From the NCBI RefSeq assembly GCF_003573695.1, contig NC_039359.1, positions 116,319,849 to 116,383,848 on the forward strand: 64,000 nucleotides of DNA. Direction: 5' to 3'. Each line of letters opens with the position of its first letter. The stretch's first letter is position 1. The notes below the pieces were generated by a model that was not told the origin of the DNA, did not search any database, and saw only the letters and a program-made list of their open reading frames with translations. The translations under genes and the position numbers were made by a program. The stretch is from Papaver somniferum. Lineage: Eukaryota; Streptophyta; Magnoliopsida; Ranunculales; Papaveraceae. Positions 35,967-47,288 of the stretch are shown piece by piece.

Positions 35967-36576
35967 AAAGGTCACAGGAATGCCAAAGGCACCTGATCGA
36001 CTGACAAATCTACAAAAGGTCACAGGAATGCCAAAGGCGCCTGATTGACTGAGAAATCCACAAAAGGTCACGGGAATGCCAAAGGCGCCTGATTGACTGA
36101 AAAATCTACAAAAGGCTACGGGAATGCCAAGGGCGCCCGGTCGGTTGACAAATCTACAAAAGGTCACAGGAATGCCAAAGGCGCCTGACTGACTGACAAA
36201 TCTACAAAAGGCTACGGGTATTCCAAAGGCGCCCGGTCGGCTGACAAATCTACAAAAGGTCACAGGAATGCCAAAGGCGCCTGATCGACTGACAAATCTA
36301 AAAAAACCATGGGAATGCCAAAGGCGCCCAATTGGACGACAAATCTACAAAAGGCCATGAGAATGCCAAAGGCGCTCGGTCGGCTGACGAATATACAAAA
36401 GGTCACAGGAATTCCAAAGGCGCTTGATCAACTGACAAATCTACGAAAGGCCATGGGAATGCCAAAGGCGCCCAATTGGATGACAAATCTACAAAAGGCT
36501 ACGGGAATACTAAAGGCACCCGGTCGACTGACAAACCTACAAAAGGCCATGGGAATGCCAAAGATGCCCAATAAGA
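35967..36576 (+). repeat. E1 tandem array, 48-bp unit, about 13 copies
   Basis: Direct repeats with core aggaatgccaaaggcgcc and aaatctacaaaagg, period 48 bases. Because 48 is a multiple of three, both strands stay open over long stretches: minus 36263-35889 and plus 36309-36662 each translate as 16-residue repeats. I regard these as consequences of the period and not as genes, though a coding role is not excluded. Copies differ by several substitutions each, so the array is not recent. Confidence 0.88.
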
Positions 36577-36765
36577 TGATAAAAAGAAAGGGTGAAGTAG
36601 GCGCATTCCATCAACGCTCACCCATCCCACCGCTTCTGATAAAAAGAAAAGGGGGGGAGTAGGCGGGTTCTATCAAAGTTAACTCATCCCACCGCTTCCT
36701 CCTGATAAAAAGAAAGGGGGGAGTAGGCGCGTTTCATCAACGCCCAACATCCCGCTGCATACTAA
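36577..36765 (+). repeat. E1 second tandem array, about 60-bp unit, three copies
   Basis: Three units begin gataaaaagaaag and contain gtaggcg ... catc-aacg-c ... catcccaccgc. They follow directly on the 48-bp array. Noncoding; such arrays are common in the 3' region of Tat-type elements. Confidence 0.75.
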
Positions 36766-37042
36766 AAAAAAACACAAAATGGGGGATATTAAGTGTGTCC
36801 CAAAATGCTCCCCCAACCTCATCTATACCTCTCCAAAAACAAAAAGAAGAGAATTTTGAATAGTCATCGCTTCATGAAACCAAGAATAACGAAAAACACC
36901 AACAACAAGTTAATGATTAATCAAACACCATACTAATATACCACAATTAAAAAAAAAACACAACAAACACATCATCCGAACAATAAGGGCCTAACATAAC
37001 CAAAGGAATACAAAGAGAAACACAACACAAAGAGGAAGCGCT
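36766..37042. other. E1 spacer downstream of antisense gene
   Basis: AT-rich noncoding sequence. It would be the 3' untranslated region of the antisense gene. No clear polyadenylation signal stood out. Confidence 0.45.
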
Positions 37043-37807
37043 TTAAGCAGGCTGAAGCTTAGCCAATTCCTGTCGCTTCTCCTCAAGCTCTGCACGGACC
37101 GTTTCCTTCGCGGTCTCGGAACGTATCACTTCATCGTTAGATACCCCAACAACAACAAGCAACAGATTCAACACCTCTTTCTTACTAGAAGTCGCCTCAG
37201 AACGCTTCTCCAGCTCCCCCTCTAGCCTAGAAATCTGACTCGTAAGATGGCCACGAGGGTCATTCCGACTCTTCACCTTTGCCAACAACTCTTCCAACCA
37301 CTTTATTGGAAACTGAACGTTGATTGCGGACCGCACGACAGTCTCCCAGCCACGCATTGTCGCCGCGTCAACATGATCATCTCCTACACGCGTAAGTTGG
37401 TCAGCAATTTCCAATAGATTTTTAGTCATATAGTACAAAACGCGAACGTCCAGAAGACCCTCCTTCTCCATGTGACCACCACAACACTCCACAATATCTC
37501 TGTAGGAGGTGGAAAAAATGGTTGGAACCCAAAAGCCGTGAATGAGGGTGTCAGTGGCATGGTGTACTCCAGCCTCGGCAACACTCACTACCAAAGGGAA
37601 ACGAAGCTGCACGTCCTCAGAGTTTTCTGGCACAATGGGGATAGCTGGTATGTCAACAACATGAATATCAGTATGCTTCTCCACAGGAGCAGAGGAACCA
37701 CTACCATCCGTCCGAGCACGTTTAACAGGCCCATCTCCACTGGGGACTACGCGTCGCGTGCCATCCATGTCAGGCTTATTAGTATCCTTACACTTCTTAC
37801 CCATATC
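37043..37807 (-). pseudogene. E1 antisense PMD gene, exon 4 (coiled-coil C-terminus)
   Basis: Last exon, 765 bases, from the acceptor tgtctctag at 37808 to the stop at 37043. It opens in phase with exon 3. Early residues are charged, with a nuclear-signal-like GPVKRARTDG. Then come YRDIVECCGGHM, TKNLLEIADQL, and WETVVRSAINVQFPIKWL, each matched in the E4 antisense ORF. The end is a Glu/Lys/Arg-rich coiled coil (SRLEGELEKRSE ... RAELEEKRQELAKLQ). No stop or frameshift in this exon. Function unknown. Confidence 0.8.
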
Positions 37808-37889
37808 CTAGAGACAATGATGAAACTTTAGCAAACAAACGAACAAAAAAACAAGGAGAGAAGGGAGCAGAAAGTTCCAGGGGACTAAC

Positions 37890-37978
37890 CTCAAGGATCG
37901 ACGAATCGGGCAGGATATCAGCGGGCTTAGGACGAGATGCGGAAGGACTAGAAGATGACTCAGAGTCACTAGTAGAAC
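37890..37978 (-). pseudogene. E1 antisense PMD gene, exon 3
   Basis: An 89-base exon between acceptor catttttcag (ending 37979) and donor gttagt (37889). It encodes a Ser/Asp/Glu-rich linker (TSDSESSSSPSAS) and keeps frame with exons 2 and 4. The introns either side are 137 bases (37979-38115) and 82 bases (37808-37889), both GT-AG with pyrimidine-rich 3' ends. Confidence 0.7.
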
Positions 37979-38115
37979 CTGAAAAATGAGAGATGACCAC
38001 CATTGCGATAAACACCTTAGATTTGTTTTTTAAAAAAAAAATGAGGGGAGAGGGAAAGAGAGAGGAAAGAATAATGATAAAAACGAAGACACGTATTAAA
38101 TAGCTAGGAGGTTAC

Positions 38116-38385
38116 CCGCAGGATCATTAACGGTTGGTGCCACGTGGGATGAGGACCCACCAAAAACTGACCGGCTGGACCCAGACGGGCTCATTGATTG
38201 CAGAACGACACAAGGGGACACCGGAGGTTCTCCCATAGCACGGACAGTTTCAACCCGAAGAGGATGAACTGATGATACGTGAAGGAGCGGATATACCCAA
38301 CCAGAACCCCTGGGAAGACTAACCCCAAGATCCCTCAACTGGTCTACAAACGAGGAAGTTGGAATGTTACTCACGCTCTTAGGAG
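38116..38385 (-). pseudogene. E1 antisense PMD gene, exon 2, second part
   Basis: Continues exon 2 on the far side of E5. When E5 and one gttgc copy are skipped, the frame continues unbroken from 50488 to 38385. Encodes a Ser/Pro/Val-rich region (SFVDQLRDLGVSLPRGSG) up to the donor gtaacc at 38115. No recognised domain. Confidence 0.7.
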
Positions 38386-38390
38386 GTTGC

Positions 38391-39670
38391 TGATAGACGC
38401 ATTTATGTGTCTAATTTGTCCTCAATGTTTCGTATTGTTAGTACTCGTTTTCGTCCTTATTATGGTGTTTTGTGTGTTTTTAGGTATTTTTTGGAAATAA
38501 ATATTGTTGGAAAATTCGGCTCGAAAAATTATGTGGAGCACCCTCCTGAGGACATGTGATATGCGGACTCTCATTTTGGCTAAGGGGCACCTTAGTTGGC
38601 CAACTGCTATTCGCACCCCCGTCTCTGTTAGGGGGAGGTCATCATCTACATTTTGAATTTCAAATTTGGTGGGAAAATAATTCATACGCGGGAAGAATTA
38701 GGGTTGAATTTTTTAACGTGCTAGAAGGAGATTCAATGGCTGATATTCATTGGGAAGACTTGACTGAGCCTAACAGGCATCGTACGGGTCTTTGGTTCGA
38801 CTGAGTTTGGCTGGATTGTCGCGTGGATGGAAACAGAGTGCCACGGGTTATAGTTAGTCCATTCCGAGTTATAAGTATGTGATCGAGAGGTTTTCATGTG
38901 CCTGATCCGCGTTATACAACTTCTGGATGATGACTCGACGTGTTGGGAGTCTTATGTCACGAGAAAACAGCGTGTGGAGTTAAATCTGGGAAGAAAATAT
39001 TCCCGAGAATATTTTTCTTCAATGCCGAGTAATGGAAGATTATATGCAGTTATGATGGGAGATTTGGGGGCAGTGAAGCTATATAAGTCGTTGAGGGTCA
39101 GTAGAGTGGGCAGACGGAGAGTTTGGTAGATTACAGAGCATCACAGAGTCGAAAATCAAGTTGCAGGAAAATTCTTTTCTGCTGATGCATAGCTGAAGAA
39201 CACGAAGAACAGACTTACCAGGACAATCGTTTTCCAACAGTGACAACGACTCACAGCCGAGGGTCGTACATCAGAGGCAGACTTATTTGCTACAGCGTTT
39301 GCGACACAGAGTCGTGGGTCTTAGAGCAACAGTAATAGTGACACATCCTCTGTATCGTTTTTTTTTGGTTTGTAACAAATATAATTGTTACAAACCCGGT
39401 TTTGAATTATTTCTCCATTTCATCATTTGTAAACACCCTTTGAGCAATAATTATGATTTTTGAGCGTGTTTCCAACAACATGATGAGAGGCTAAATTCTC
39501 GTGTAACCAAGGCAATGGATGAATCTATTCACAAATGAATAATGGGTAACTATTTCATTTTCTCTAATATTTAATTATAATTCACTCAATCACTGCTTTT
39601 GCAGAGTTTTTTAATTGTTTACATAATTTTCTTCATTAGTTGTGATTCAATTAGATAGGTTATGCTTTGT
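38391..39670 (+). repeat. E5 left LTR, plus orientation, truncated U5
   Basis: Matches the reverse complement of 50487 leftwards through U3 and R (to about 39358, gtatcgttttt). It then continues with sequence typical of Athila U5 (gatgagaggctaaattctcg near 39482, tgcagagttttttaattg near 39600). It stops at 39670, where it abuts reversed gag sequence with shared bases tttaatgcacg. ORFs at 38279-38500, 38556-38804 and 38896-39129 are LTR noise. Confidence 0.8.
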
Positions 39671-39927
39671 TTAATGCACGAAGCTCGGTTGGTCCTAGTT
39701 GGGAACATGTAATCTTTCAAAGTTGCCATCGCTGGCACAGCTGAAGTACTAGGGGTACCTTCCTCACGAAGAGACAGATTTTCAAAACTGAAGTTTCCAA
39801 AAACGGGGCTCTCAAAAGAAGAGTCTTCGAGCTCCCCGCCTTCACAAGAAGAACTACTAGGTTTATCACTAATCAAACGACCTAGAGTGTTTCTTTTCCA
39901 AGCCCGCTCTCTGATAACCTCGGGCAT
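39671..39927 (-). pseudogene. gag: E5 duplicated gag N-terminus
   Basis: The first 80-odd codons of Athila gag (MPEVIRERAWKRNTLG to PTRTNRASCIK), nearly identical to the start of the full gag at 48596. Cut at the junction with the inverted LTR. No independent function. Confidence 0.85.
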
Positions 39928-41755
39928 ACACTGGAAAAACAAAAGAAAAAGAAAAGTCCTAAAAGGAAGGGAAGTTCTATGCAAACACAAACAAGGCTGA
40001 CTTCACCACAACAAACCTAATGATTTCTAGCAAACAAAAAGCATGATAGCTCCACTTAGATTGTTTCTAGACCAGCTTTTAATCATTCGAAAGGGAATTC
40101 GTTACAATTTAAGCAAACCCCTCTGGAATCAATCCGAGTCAAAGTAAGTTGAATAGAGGCGAGGGAAGCTGCGTGGAGATTTGATACCCAAGGCCTCACC
40201 GCATTACAAGGCGGCGCAGTCATGCATTCAACTCACATAAACCATCATGAACTTCGAAGTATGCTTAAAATAGTAACCAATATTTTTCGAACGACTTTCT
40301 TACTAAGCTCGTTACCCTATAGGTCTCGTTCTATTCCAAATTTTAAAGCTTAGGTTCGCGTTAAGTATCGTTTTCCTAAGGCGGGCAAGAAGAGAACGGT
40401 GATGAAATCCGAACCCTTATCTTGTATGGCCAGTCCTTGCCCTTTACTAGGAAATTAAAGCAGCCGTTTTCAGTTCCTCGACATATATTCACACGAAGGA
40501 AGACAGTAACTCGCTGACAGGGGATTCGCGAGTGTTTCGACGAACTTACCTCCCGTTCCAGACGGGGGATGAACCGCTGAAGTCGACTCGGGCCACAACT
40601 CCAATGTCATGTACGAACCCGAGGGGCCAAGGTGATATCGTAATCACCGTCCTTCTCTGCAAACAGTTTAATATTTAATACTACCCTTCCGTAGGGTTTA
40701 AAAATAAAAGAATGTCCAAATGTCGAAGTCCAAAAGAAAAGGAAAGTCAAAAAAAAACATAAAAAAAAAAAATTAAAAAAAAAAAACAGTAAAAAAATAA
40801 ATAAAATAAAACAAACAAAAAAAATAAAAAATAAAACGATACAGAGGATGTGTCACTGTTACTATGCTCTAAGACCCACGACTTTGTGTCGCAGGACGCT
40901 TAGCAAATAGTGCCTCTGATGTACGACCTCGGCTGAGTCGTTATCACTGTGGAAAAGACTGTCTGGTAGTCTGTTCTTCAGCTATGTAGCAGCAGAAAGA
41001 ATTTTCCTGGCAACTTGATTTTTTCGACTCTGTGATGCTCTGTAATCTCCCAAACTCTCCGTGTGCCCCACTCTACTGACCCTCACGACTTATATAGCTT
41101 CACTGCCCCCAATCTCCCATCATAACTGCATATAATCTTCCATTACTCGGCATTGAAGAAAAATATTCTCGGGAATATTTCTTCCCAGATTTAACTCCTC
41201 ACCCTGTTTTCTCGTGACATAAGACTCCTAAACGTCGATTCATCATCCAGAAGTTGTATAACGCGGATCAGGCACATGAAAACCTCTCGATCACATACTT
41301 ATAACTCGGAAGGACCAACTATAACCGTGGCACTCTGTTTCCTTCCACGCGAGAATCCAGCCAAACTCAGTCGAACCAAAGACCCGTATGATGCATGTTA
41401 GGCTCAGTCAAGTCTTCCCAATGAATAACAGCCATTGAATCTCCTTCTAGCACGCTAAAAAATCCAACCCTAATTCTGCCTGCGTCTGAATTATTTTCCC
41501 GCCAAATTTGAAATTCAAAATGTAGATGATGACCCCCCTAACAGAGACGGGGGTGCGAATAGCAGTTGGCCAACTGAGGTGCCCCTTAGCCAAAATGAGA
41601 GTCCGCATATCACATGTCCTCCGGGGGGTGCATTTTTTTCGAGCCGAATTTTCCAACAATATTTATTTCCAAAAAATACCTAAACACCATAATAAGAGAC
41701 AAGAGTACTACAATACGAAACATTGAGGAAAATAGACACATAAATGCGTCTATCA
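39928..41755 (-). repeat. E5 internal U3-R plus leader copy
   Basis: Direct repeat of 48597-50487. On the minus strand it starts tgatagacgc at 41755 and runs through U3 and R, an A/T-rich run (about 40735-40835 on this strand), then the untranslated leader up to gag. It precedes the polypurine tract of the pol-bearing unit and so serves as its 3' LTR, but it reads on into leader and gag instead of ending at a target duplication. Confidence 0.8.
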
Positions 41756-43117
41756 AATACCCCCAAACTTATTATTTGCTAGTCCTCGAGCAAAACTAAT
41801 AAAAAAATAAAAGAGTTAATCTCGGGAGGGTTTACCAGAGGTGTACCCACAAAACCATTACTTCTAATTGGTCACAAGTATCCAAAGAGCTATGAGGACA
41901 TAATATTCTCAACCTATCTCCAAGTAACTAGAATGCCAGAGAAATTAAAGGTGTCAGCTCTAAAGCTGACTGAAGAAAAGGGGAGACACATCCGCAACAC
42001 TGCTAGATAAAGAGATATCCGCTACACAGCTAGATAAACATTGTAAGATGCGTCCGCTGCTTTACAGCTGGATAAGATTAGGAGAGAGATAAAGATGAGA
42101 GGGACATCTGCTACACAGCTGGACTAATTACGTGTGATGAGTTAAACCAGTGCTAGAAAGATCTTGTGCCAGATTGAAAGCGGACTAACAAAGCAACCAA
42201 ATGTATCTTTCTTCGACTCTCTCATAGTGCTCAGTAGAAACAACGTCTTCTTCGGTCTTCAACTGTTGATGATAAACTATCGAACCTCATAGAACCTTGA
42301 CAATTAACTCTTCTCTTCGATTTCTTGCTTGACTTATAAATTTCTACTTCCCTTGGCCTTATTCTAGAACAAAAGAACGTATGATTTTTATTTTTTTTTT
42401 TTTTTCATTTTTTTTTTTTTTTTGGAAAAAATTACAAGACAAAATTTACATGGCCATGAGAGAAGGACTTTCAAAACTTGGATCTTCGCAACTTGTGATG
42501 TCTTGGTATCATGGATTCTAACAACTTATATCATTTGCTCTTATAACTTCAACTTTGATTTTTGAATTATTCTTTTCTATTGTTGCTTCTAAACCTAAAA
42601 CGTCTTCAACTTTCTTCATAGATTTTGATGTCGCTCCGCTTGTTGATGATGATAAGTTTCTACTGAGAGAGAGTCGCAATCCAGTAACTAAGACTACATT
42701 GTGAGGTTGCTTTGTCTTTCTGGCATTTCCTGACCTACTTGCCTTTCCATCATGTATGGTTAGGTCCATCACGGTTACCCTCTAAAAGGAACAAGTTCTC
42801 TCCTGAATTTCAAGGATCTCAATGTCTTTTTCTCTAATGTCTCAAAAGGTTGTTATCCCTAGCATTCCAATTTCTATCTTTTCGGTGAGAAACAGTATGT
42901 AAACTTAGCTAACCGGATACCATGTGACGCTAGAAGTTTCAAAAGTGCAACTAAAAAGTTCTTCCCCACCCCAAACTTAAATCTAACATTGTCCTCAATG
43001 TTTCTAATGAAAGAGCAATACCAAAAGTAAAATAACACGAGGAGAAGTTGGAAAGATAGTACCTGGGTGAAGAAAATCAAAAACTAATATACAACATACA
43101 ACTTCCTCGATGGTCAA
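41756..43117 (-). other. E5 3' noncoding region and polypurine tract
   Basis: Between integrase and U3. The polypurine tract is the minus-strand copy of 41756-41772 (aatacccccaaacttat). A second purine tract with a neighbouring CATTG/CAATG pair lies near 42965-43003, as also in E6 at 60250-60290. A T-rich run is at 42390-42424. No env-like gene is visible; the small frames 42518-42772 and 42874-43080 have no recognised motif. Confidence 0.6.
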
Positions 43118-44425
43118 TCAAGGGTAAACAGGGTCCTCCAGAGGGACCTCCTCAACATCACCTGTAGGAAAGGGCTCTAAAAAGGGTTTCAATCTCTGAC
43201 CGTTAACCTTCGAAGAACTACTACCATCCGGTGTCTCAATTTCAACAGCTCCATGAGGAAAGACAGTGCGAACAATAAAAGGACCCGTCCACCGAGAACG
43301 TAACTTCCCAGGGAAAAGATGCAACGGGTATCATACAGAAGAACTTTTTGACCTGGAGAAAATGACTTCCGTAAAATATTTCTATCATGCACAAGTTTCA
43401 TTTTGTTCTTATACTCCTTCGCACTATCGTAAGCATCTATACGAATCTCGTCCAACTCATTGAGCTGGAGTTTCCTATGGGCTCCTGCCTTGTCAAGTGA
43501 AAAATTTAGCTGCTTAACAGCCCAATAAGCTCTATGTTCTAACTCAACAGGTAAATGACATGCCTTCCATACACAAGCCGATAAGGCGACATTCCAATGG
43601 GGGTCTTAAACGCAGTACGGTAAGCCCATAAGGCATCAGTAAGCCTAGACGACCAGTCTTTCCGATTAGGATTAACTGTTTTCTCTAATATACGTTTTAT
43701 CTCCCTATTGGAAACCTCAACCTGACCACTAGTCTGCGGATGATACGGGGTAGCTACCTTATGTGTAATACCATATTTCTTCATCAAAGCCTAAAAGGTC
43801 CATTACAAAAGTGCGACCCTCCATCACTAATTATAGCTCGCGGTGTACCAAAACGTGTAAGTATATTATTTTTCAAAACTCAATCACAACCCTATGGTCA
43901 TTGGTTTTACACGCAACCGCCTCAATCCACTTAGAGACATAGTCTACGGCGACAAGGATGTATAGGTTACCAAAAGAATTAGGAAACGGACCCATAAAGT
44001 CAATACCCCACACATCAAAGACCTCAACAATAGATGGTTCAAGGGCATCATGTTCCTACGGGAAATGGTTCCTAATTTCTGGCAACGTTCACAAGTAACA
44101 CAGTAACTTGGGAGTCTTTAAACAAAGGCCAATAGAATCCACACTGCAATATCTTAGCAGCAGTCTTCTTAGCACTAAAGTGACCCCCACAAGCATGATC
44201 ATGACAAAAGGAAATAATACTGGACTGGTCACTCTCAGGTATACATCTCCTAATAATCTGGTCTGGACAATACTTAAAATAAGGATCATCCCAAAAGAAG
44301 TGCTTAACCTCGGCTAAAAACCTAGAACGATCTTGTTTACCCCAATGTTGGGGCATTCGACCAGTAACAAGATAATTCACTATATTCGCATACCAAGGTG
44401 CTTGGGTAACAAAGAAGTTGTTCAT
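43118..44425 (-). pseudogene. E5 integrase
   Basis: Athila-type integrase scattered over frames. The HHCC domain shows CHDHACGGHFSAKKTAAKIL and GFYWPLFKDS near 44240-44110. The core Asp residues lie in minus-strand words encoding WGIDFMGPF (about 44010) and IISDGG (about 43830). The Glu is in [13 protein letters not shown] (about 43720). Then [19 protein letters not shown], and C-terminal pieces ([20 protein letters not shown] at 43310-43250). At least three frameshifts are needed to read through, so the gene is dead. Confidence 0.88.
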
Positions 44426-44494
44426 CAGGAAACTATCCCTTATAGGAAGGGATCATCAGGGAATCAACAACTAGCCTAGACAAGTGGTCTGCTA

Positions 44495-45721
44495 CTACAT
44501 TTTCGGCACCCTTTTTGTCTCTAATGTCTGGAGAAACTCTTGCAACAAAAGTATCCACCTAATCAATCTAGGTTTCGTATCCTTCTTAGACAAAAGATAT
44601 TTCAAAGCAGCATGATCAGTATATATGACGATCTTAGAACCTAAGAGATAGGGTCTAAACTTGTCTAAGGCAAACACAATGGCTAACAGTTCCTTCTCGG
44701 TAGTGGTATAGTTCAACTGGGCATCATTCAGAGTTTTGCTAGCATAGTAAATCACATGAAGTAATTTGTTTTCTCGCTGACCTAGCACAACACCAATAGC
44801 ATAATCTGAAGCATCACACATGATCTCAAAGGGTAAGTTCCAGTTGGGTGCCTGGACTATGGGGGCGGTAGTGAGTAAAGTCTTAAGCTTCTCAAAAGCC
44901 TCTAAACAAGCATCATCAAAGACAAACTTAACATCTTTTGCAAGCAAGTTGCAAAGAGGTCTAGAAATCAAGCTAAAATCCTTAATGAATCGACGATAAA
45001 AACCTGCATGCCCTAAGAATGACCTAATATCTCTTACGGTTTTTGGGACCTGTAAAGTCTTGATAAGGTCAACTTTGGCTTTATCTACCTCTATACCCTT
45101 AGAAGATACGATATGCCCTAAACAATTCCTGATCGAACCATGAAATGACATTTCTCCCAATTAAGCACTAGATTCTTTTCCTTACACCTAGTCAACACTA
45201 ATGACAAATGATGCAAGCACTCATCGAAAGACGAACCAAACACTGAAAAATCATCCATAAAGACCTCTAAAAACTTTTCTACCATATCGGAAAATATGCT
45301 CATCATGCAACGCTGAAAAGTCGCAGGGGCGTTACATAGCCCGAAAGGCATGCGTCTATACGCAAAGGTACCAAAGGGACAGGTAAAAGTAGTTTTTCTT
45401 GGTCTTCTGGGGCAATAACGATCTGATTGTAGCCTGAGTAGCCATCTAGAAAACAGTAATGACTATGTCCAGCTAATCTCTCTAGCATTTGGTCGATAAA
45501 GGGAAGGGGAAAGTGGTCCTTCCTAGTGACCTTGTTCAATTTCCTATAGTCAATACAAACACGCCAACCCGTGGTCACTCGGGTCGGGATTAACTCATTG
45601 TTATCATTCTGGACTACAGTAATACCGGATTTCTTGGGAACAACCTGAACGGGGCTGACCCACTTACTGTCTGAAATGGGGTAGATAATGCCTGCATCTA
45701 ACAGCTTAAGAACCTCGGTTC
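44495..45721 (-). pseudogene. E5 reverse transcriptase and RNase H
   Basis: Begins after two stop codons that separate it from protease. Motifs on the minus strand: WRVCIDYRKLNKVTRKDHFP, motif A CFLDGYSGYNQI, a frameshift, then MPFGLCNAPATFQRCM and active-site FMDD (EVFMDDFSVFGSS), the usual Athila variant. After another shift come [16 protein letters not shown] (connection) and RNase H ([51 protein letters not shown]). All key acidic residues remain although the frame is broken. Confidence 0.9.
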
Positions 45722-45728
45722 AAACTAC

Positions 45729-47258
45729 TTATTTCATATTAGGGTTTAGTCTTCGTTGCATCTCCTTAGATGGTTTGGTATCTTCCTCTAAATAGATCTG
45801 ATGCATACAAACAGTAGGACTTATACCCTTAATGTCAGCTATGGTCCACCCTAAAGCTTCCTTGTTGTTTTGAAGGACGGTCACTAGCCTACTTTCCTGA
45901 TCATTATCCAAGTCGGAAGCAACAATCACAGGTAAAGTCTCAGAAGGGCCTAAAAACACATACTTCAGGGTATCTGGCAATGGTTTTAGGTCCAACTTAG
46001 GAGGCTCTTCTAACGAAGGAACTAGGGTAGACTTAGAAACTGGTAGTGGTTCGAACTTAGGTTTCCATCCGTTACTAGTGTCTAACAAAGGGGTTGAATC
46101 TAACAAAGCATTCACCTCATTAATCACATTATCATCATCGAAATCAATCCCAAAGTGAGCTAGGCATTTCTCTAACGGATCTTCTAACAAAGTGTTTGGT
46201 AATGACTCCTCGACTAATGTTCCTATCATGTTTACCTCTTCTATGATCGAGTCATCTAGTTCAGAGGGTAGCTTACTAATATGAAAGACGTTCAGCTCAA
46301 TAATCATATTACCAAAAGACAAATTCATAATACCAGTTCGACAATTAATGATCACATTGGATGTTGCTAAAAATGGGCGACCTAAAATCACTGGTATCTG
46401 GTTTTCTGGGTCAGGGACAGGTTGGGTATCTAGGATAACAAAATCCACTGGATAAATAAACTTGTCGACCTCAATAATAACATCCTCGATCACACCACGA
46501 GGAATTTTAACGGACCTATCAGCTAACTGAAGTGTCATCTGGGTAGGTTTCATATCACCAAGTCCTAGCTTGAGGTACACATGGTATGGAAGAAAATTCA
46601 CACTAGATCCTAAGTCAAGCAAAGCTTTCTCAACACAGTATTTACTTATTGTGCAAGAAATGGTAGGGGACCCTGGGTCTTTATACTTAGGAGTAGTGGT
46701 ATTCTGAATAATGAAACTCACGTGACTAGCTAGGAAGGCTTTCTTTTGGACACTAAGCTTACGCTTTCGTGTACACAAGTCCTTAAGAAACTTGGCATAA
46801 GCGGGAATCTGCTTAATCTCATTCAACAATGGTAGGTTGATAGTTACCTCCTTAAAAACCTCCAATATATCATTAAAGTTGGACTCCCTCTTAGTTGGAA
46901 CTAGAAGCTGGGGGAACGGGTCTCTGAGAACAAATCCGGGCTCAACAGGACCCTCATTGGTCTCTTTAGAGACTCTATCAGTCTCCTCATTTTCTGGCTC
47001 AGAAGGGTGAACTACAACATGTTCACTATCTGGCATGGCAACCTTATTGTCAACTTTCTTTCCACTCCTGAGGGTTGTAATAGAGTTCACATGATTGTAC
47101 GATTTCTCTGCTTTAGGATTGGGTTGAGTTTGACTAGGAAACTTACCTTTTTCCCTCAAAGATTCATTTATCTGACTAAGCTGGTTTTTTAACTCAGAAA
47201 TAGTTTGGGAGTTAGCATAACCTATATTTTTACTTTCTTCTATCCCTTGAGAAACCAT
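45729..47258 (-). pseudogene. E5 gag end and protease
   Basis: A 509-codon minus-strand frame. It starts in the gag tail (SYNHVNSITTLRSGKKVDNK) and continues into retropepsin: KALLDLGSSVNFLPYHVYLK, with the active-site Asp, then PVILGRPFLATSNVIINC. A long acidic linker follows to TKPSKEMQRRLNPNMK, where RT should begin, but a TAA stands at 45729. Length and motifs are those of Athila gag-pol. The frame itself is open, but its upstream join to gag has a stop at 47289. Confidence 0.88.
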
Positions 47259-47288
47259 TAGGTTGATCTTATCAGAGTTTTTAATAAA

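Noticed and set aside
35967..36576. Regular direct repeats resembling a CRISPR array
   Set aside because: Units follow one another without unique spacers, copies are diverged, and the context is a plant retrotransposon.
37472..37831. 119-codon plus-strand frame
   Set aside because: Complement of exon 4 of the antisense gene, whose protein has the conserved motifs.
38556..39129. Two frames in the left LTR of E5 that look protein-like
   Set aside because: The copies at 41447-41659 and 49542-50346 are broken differently; this is LTR sequence.
38391..39670. Left E5 LTR as a separate solo LTR beside a normal element
   Set aside because: A solo LTR would have its own duplication at both ends; instead the only matching duplication (gttgc) bounds the whole 12.1 kb composite.
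42386..42424. Long T run as a poly(A) tail of a LINE or SINE
   Set aside because: It is in the E5 3' noncoding region without a retroposon body or target duplication next to it.
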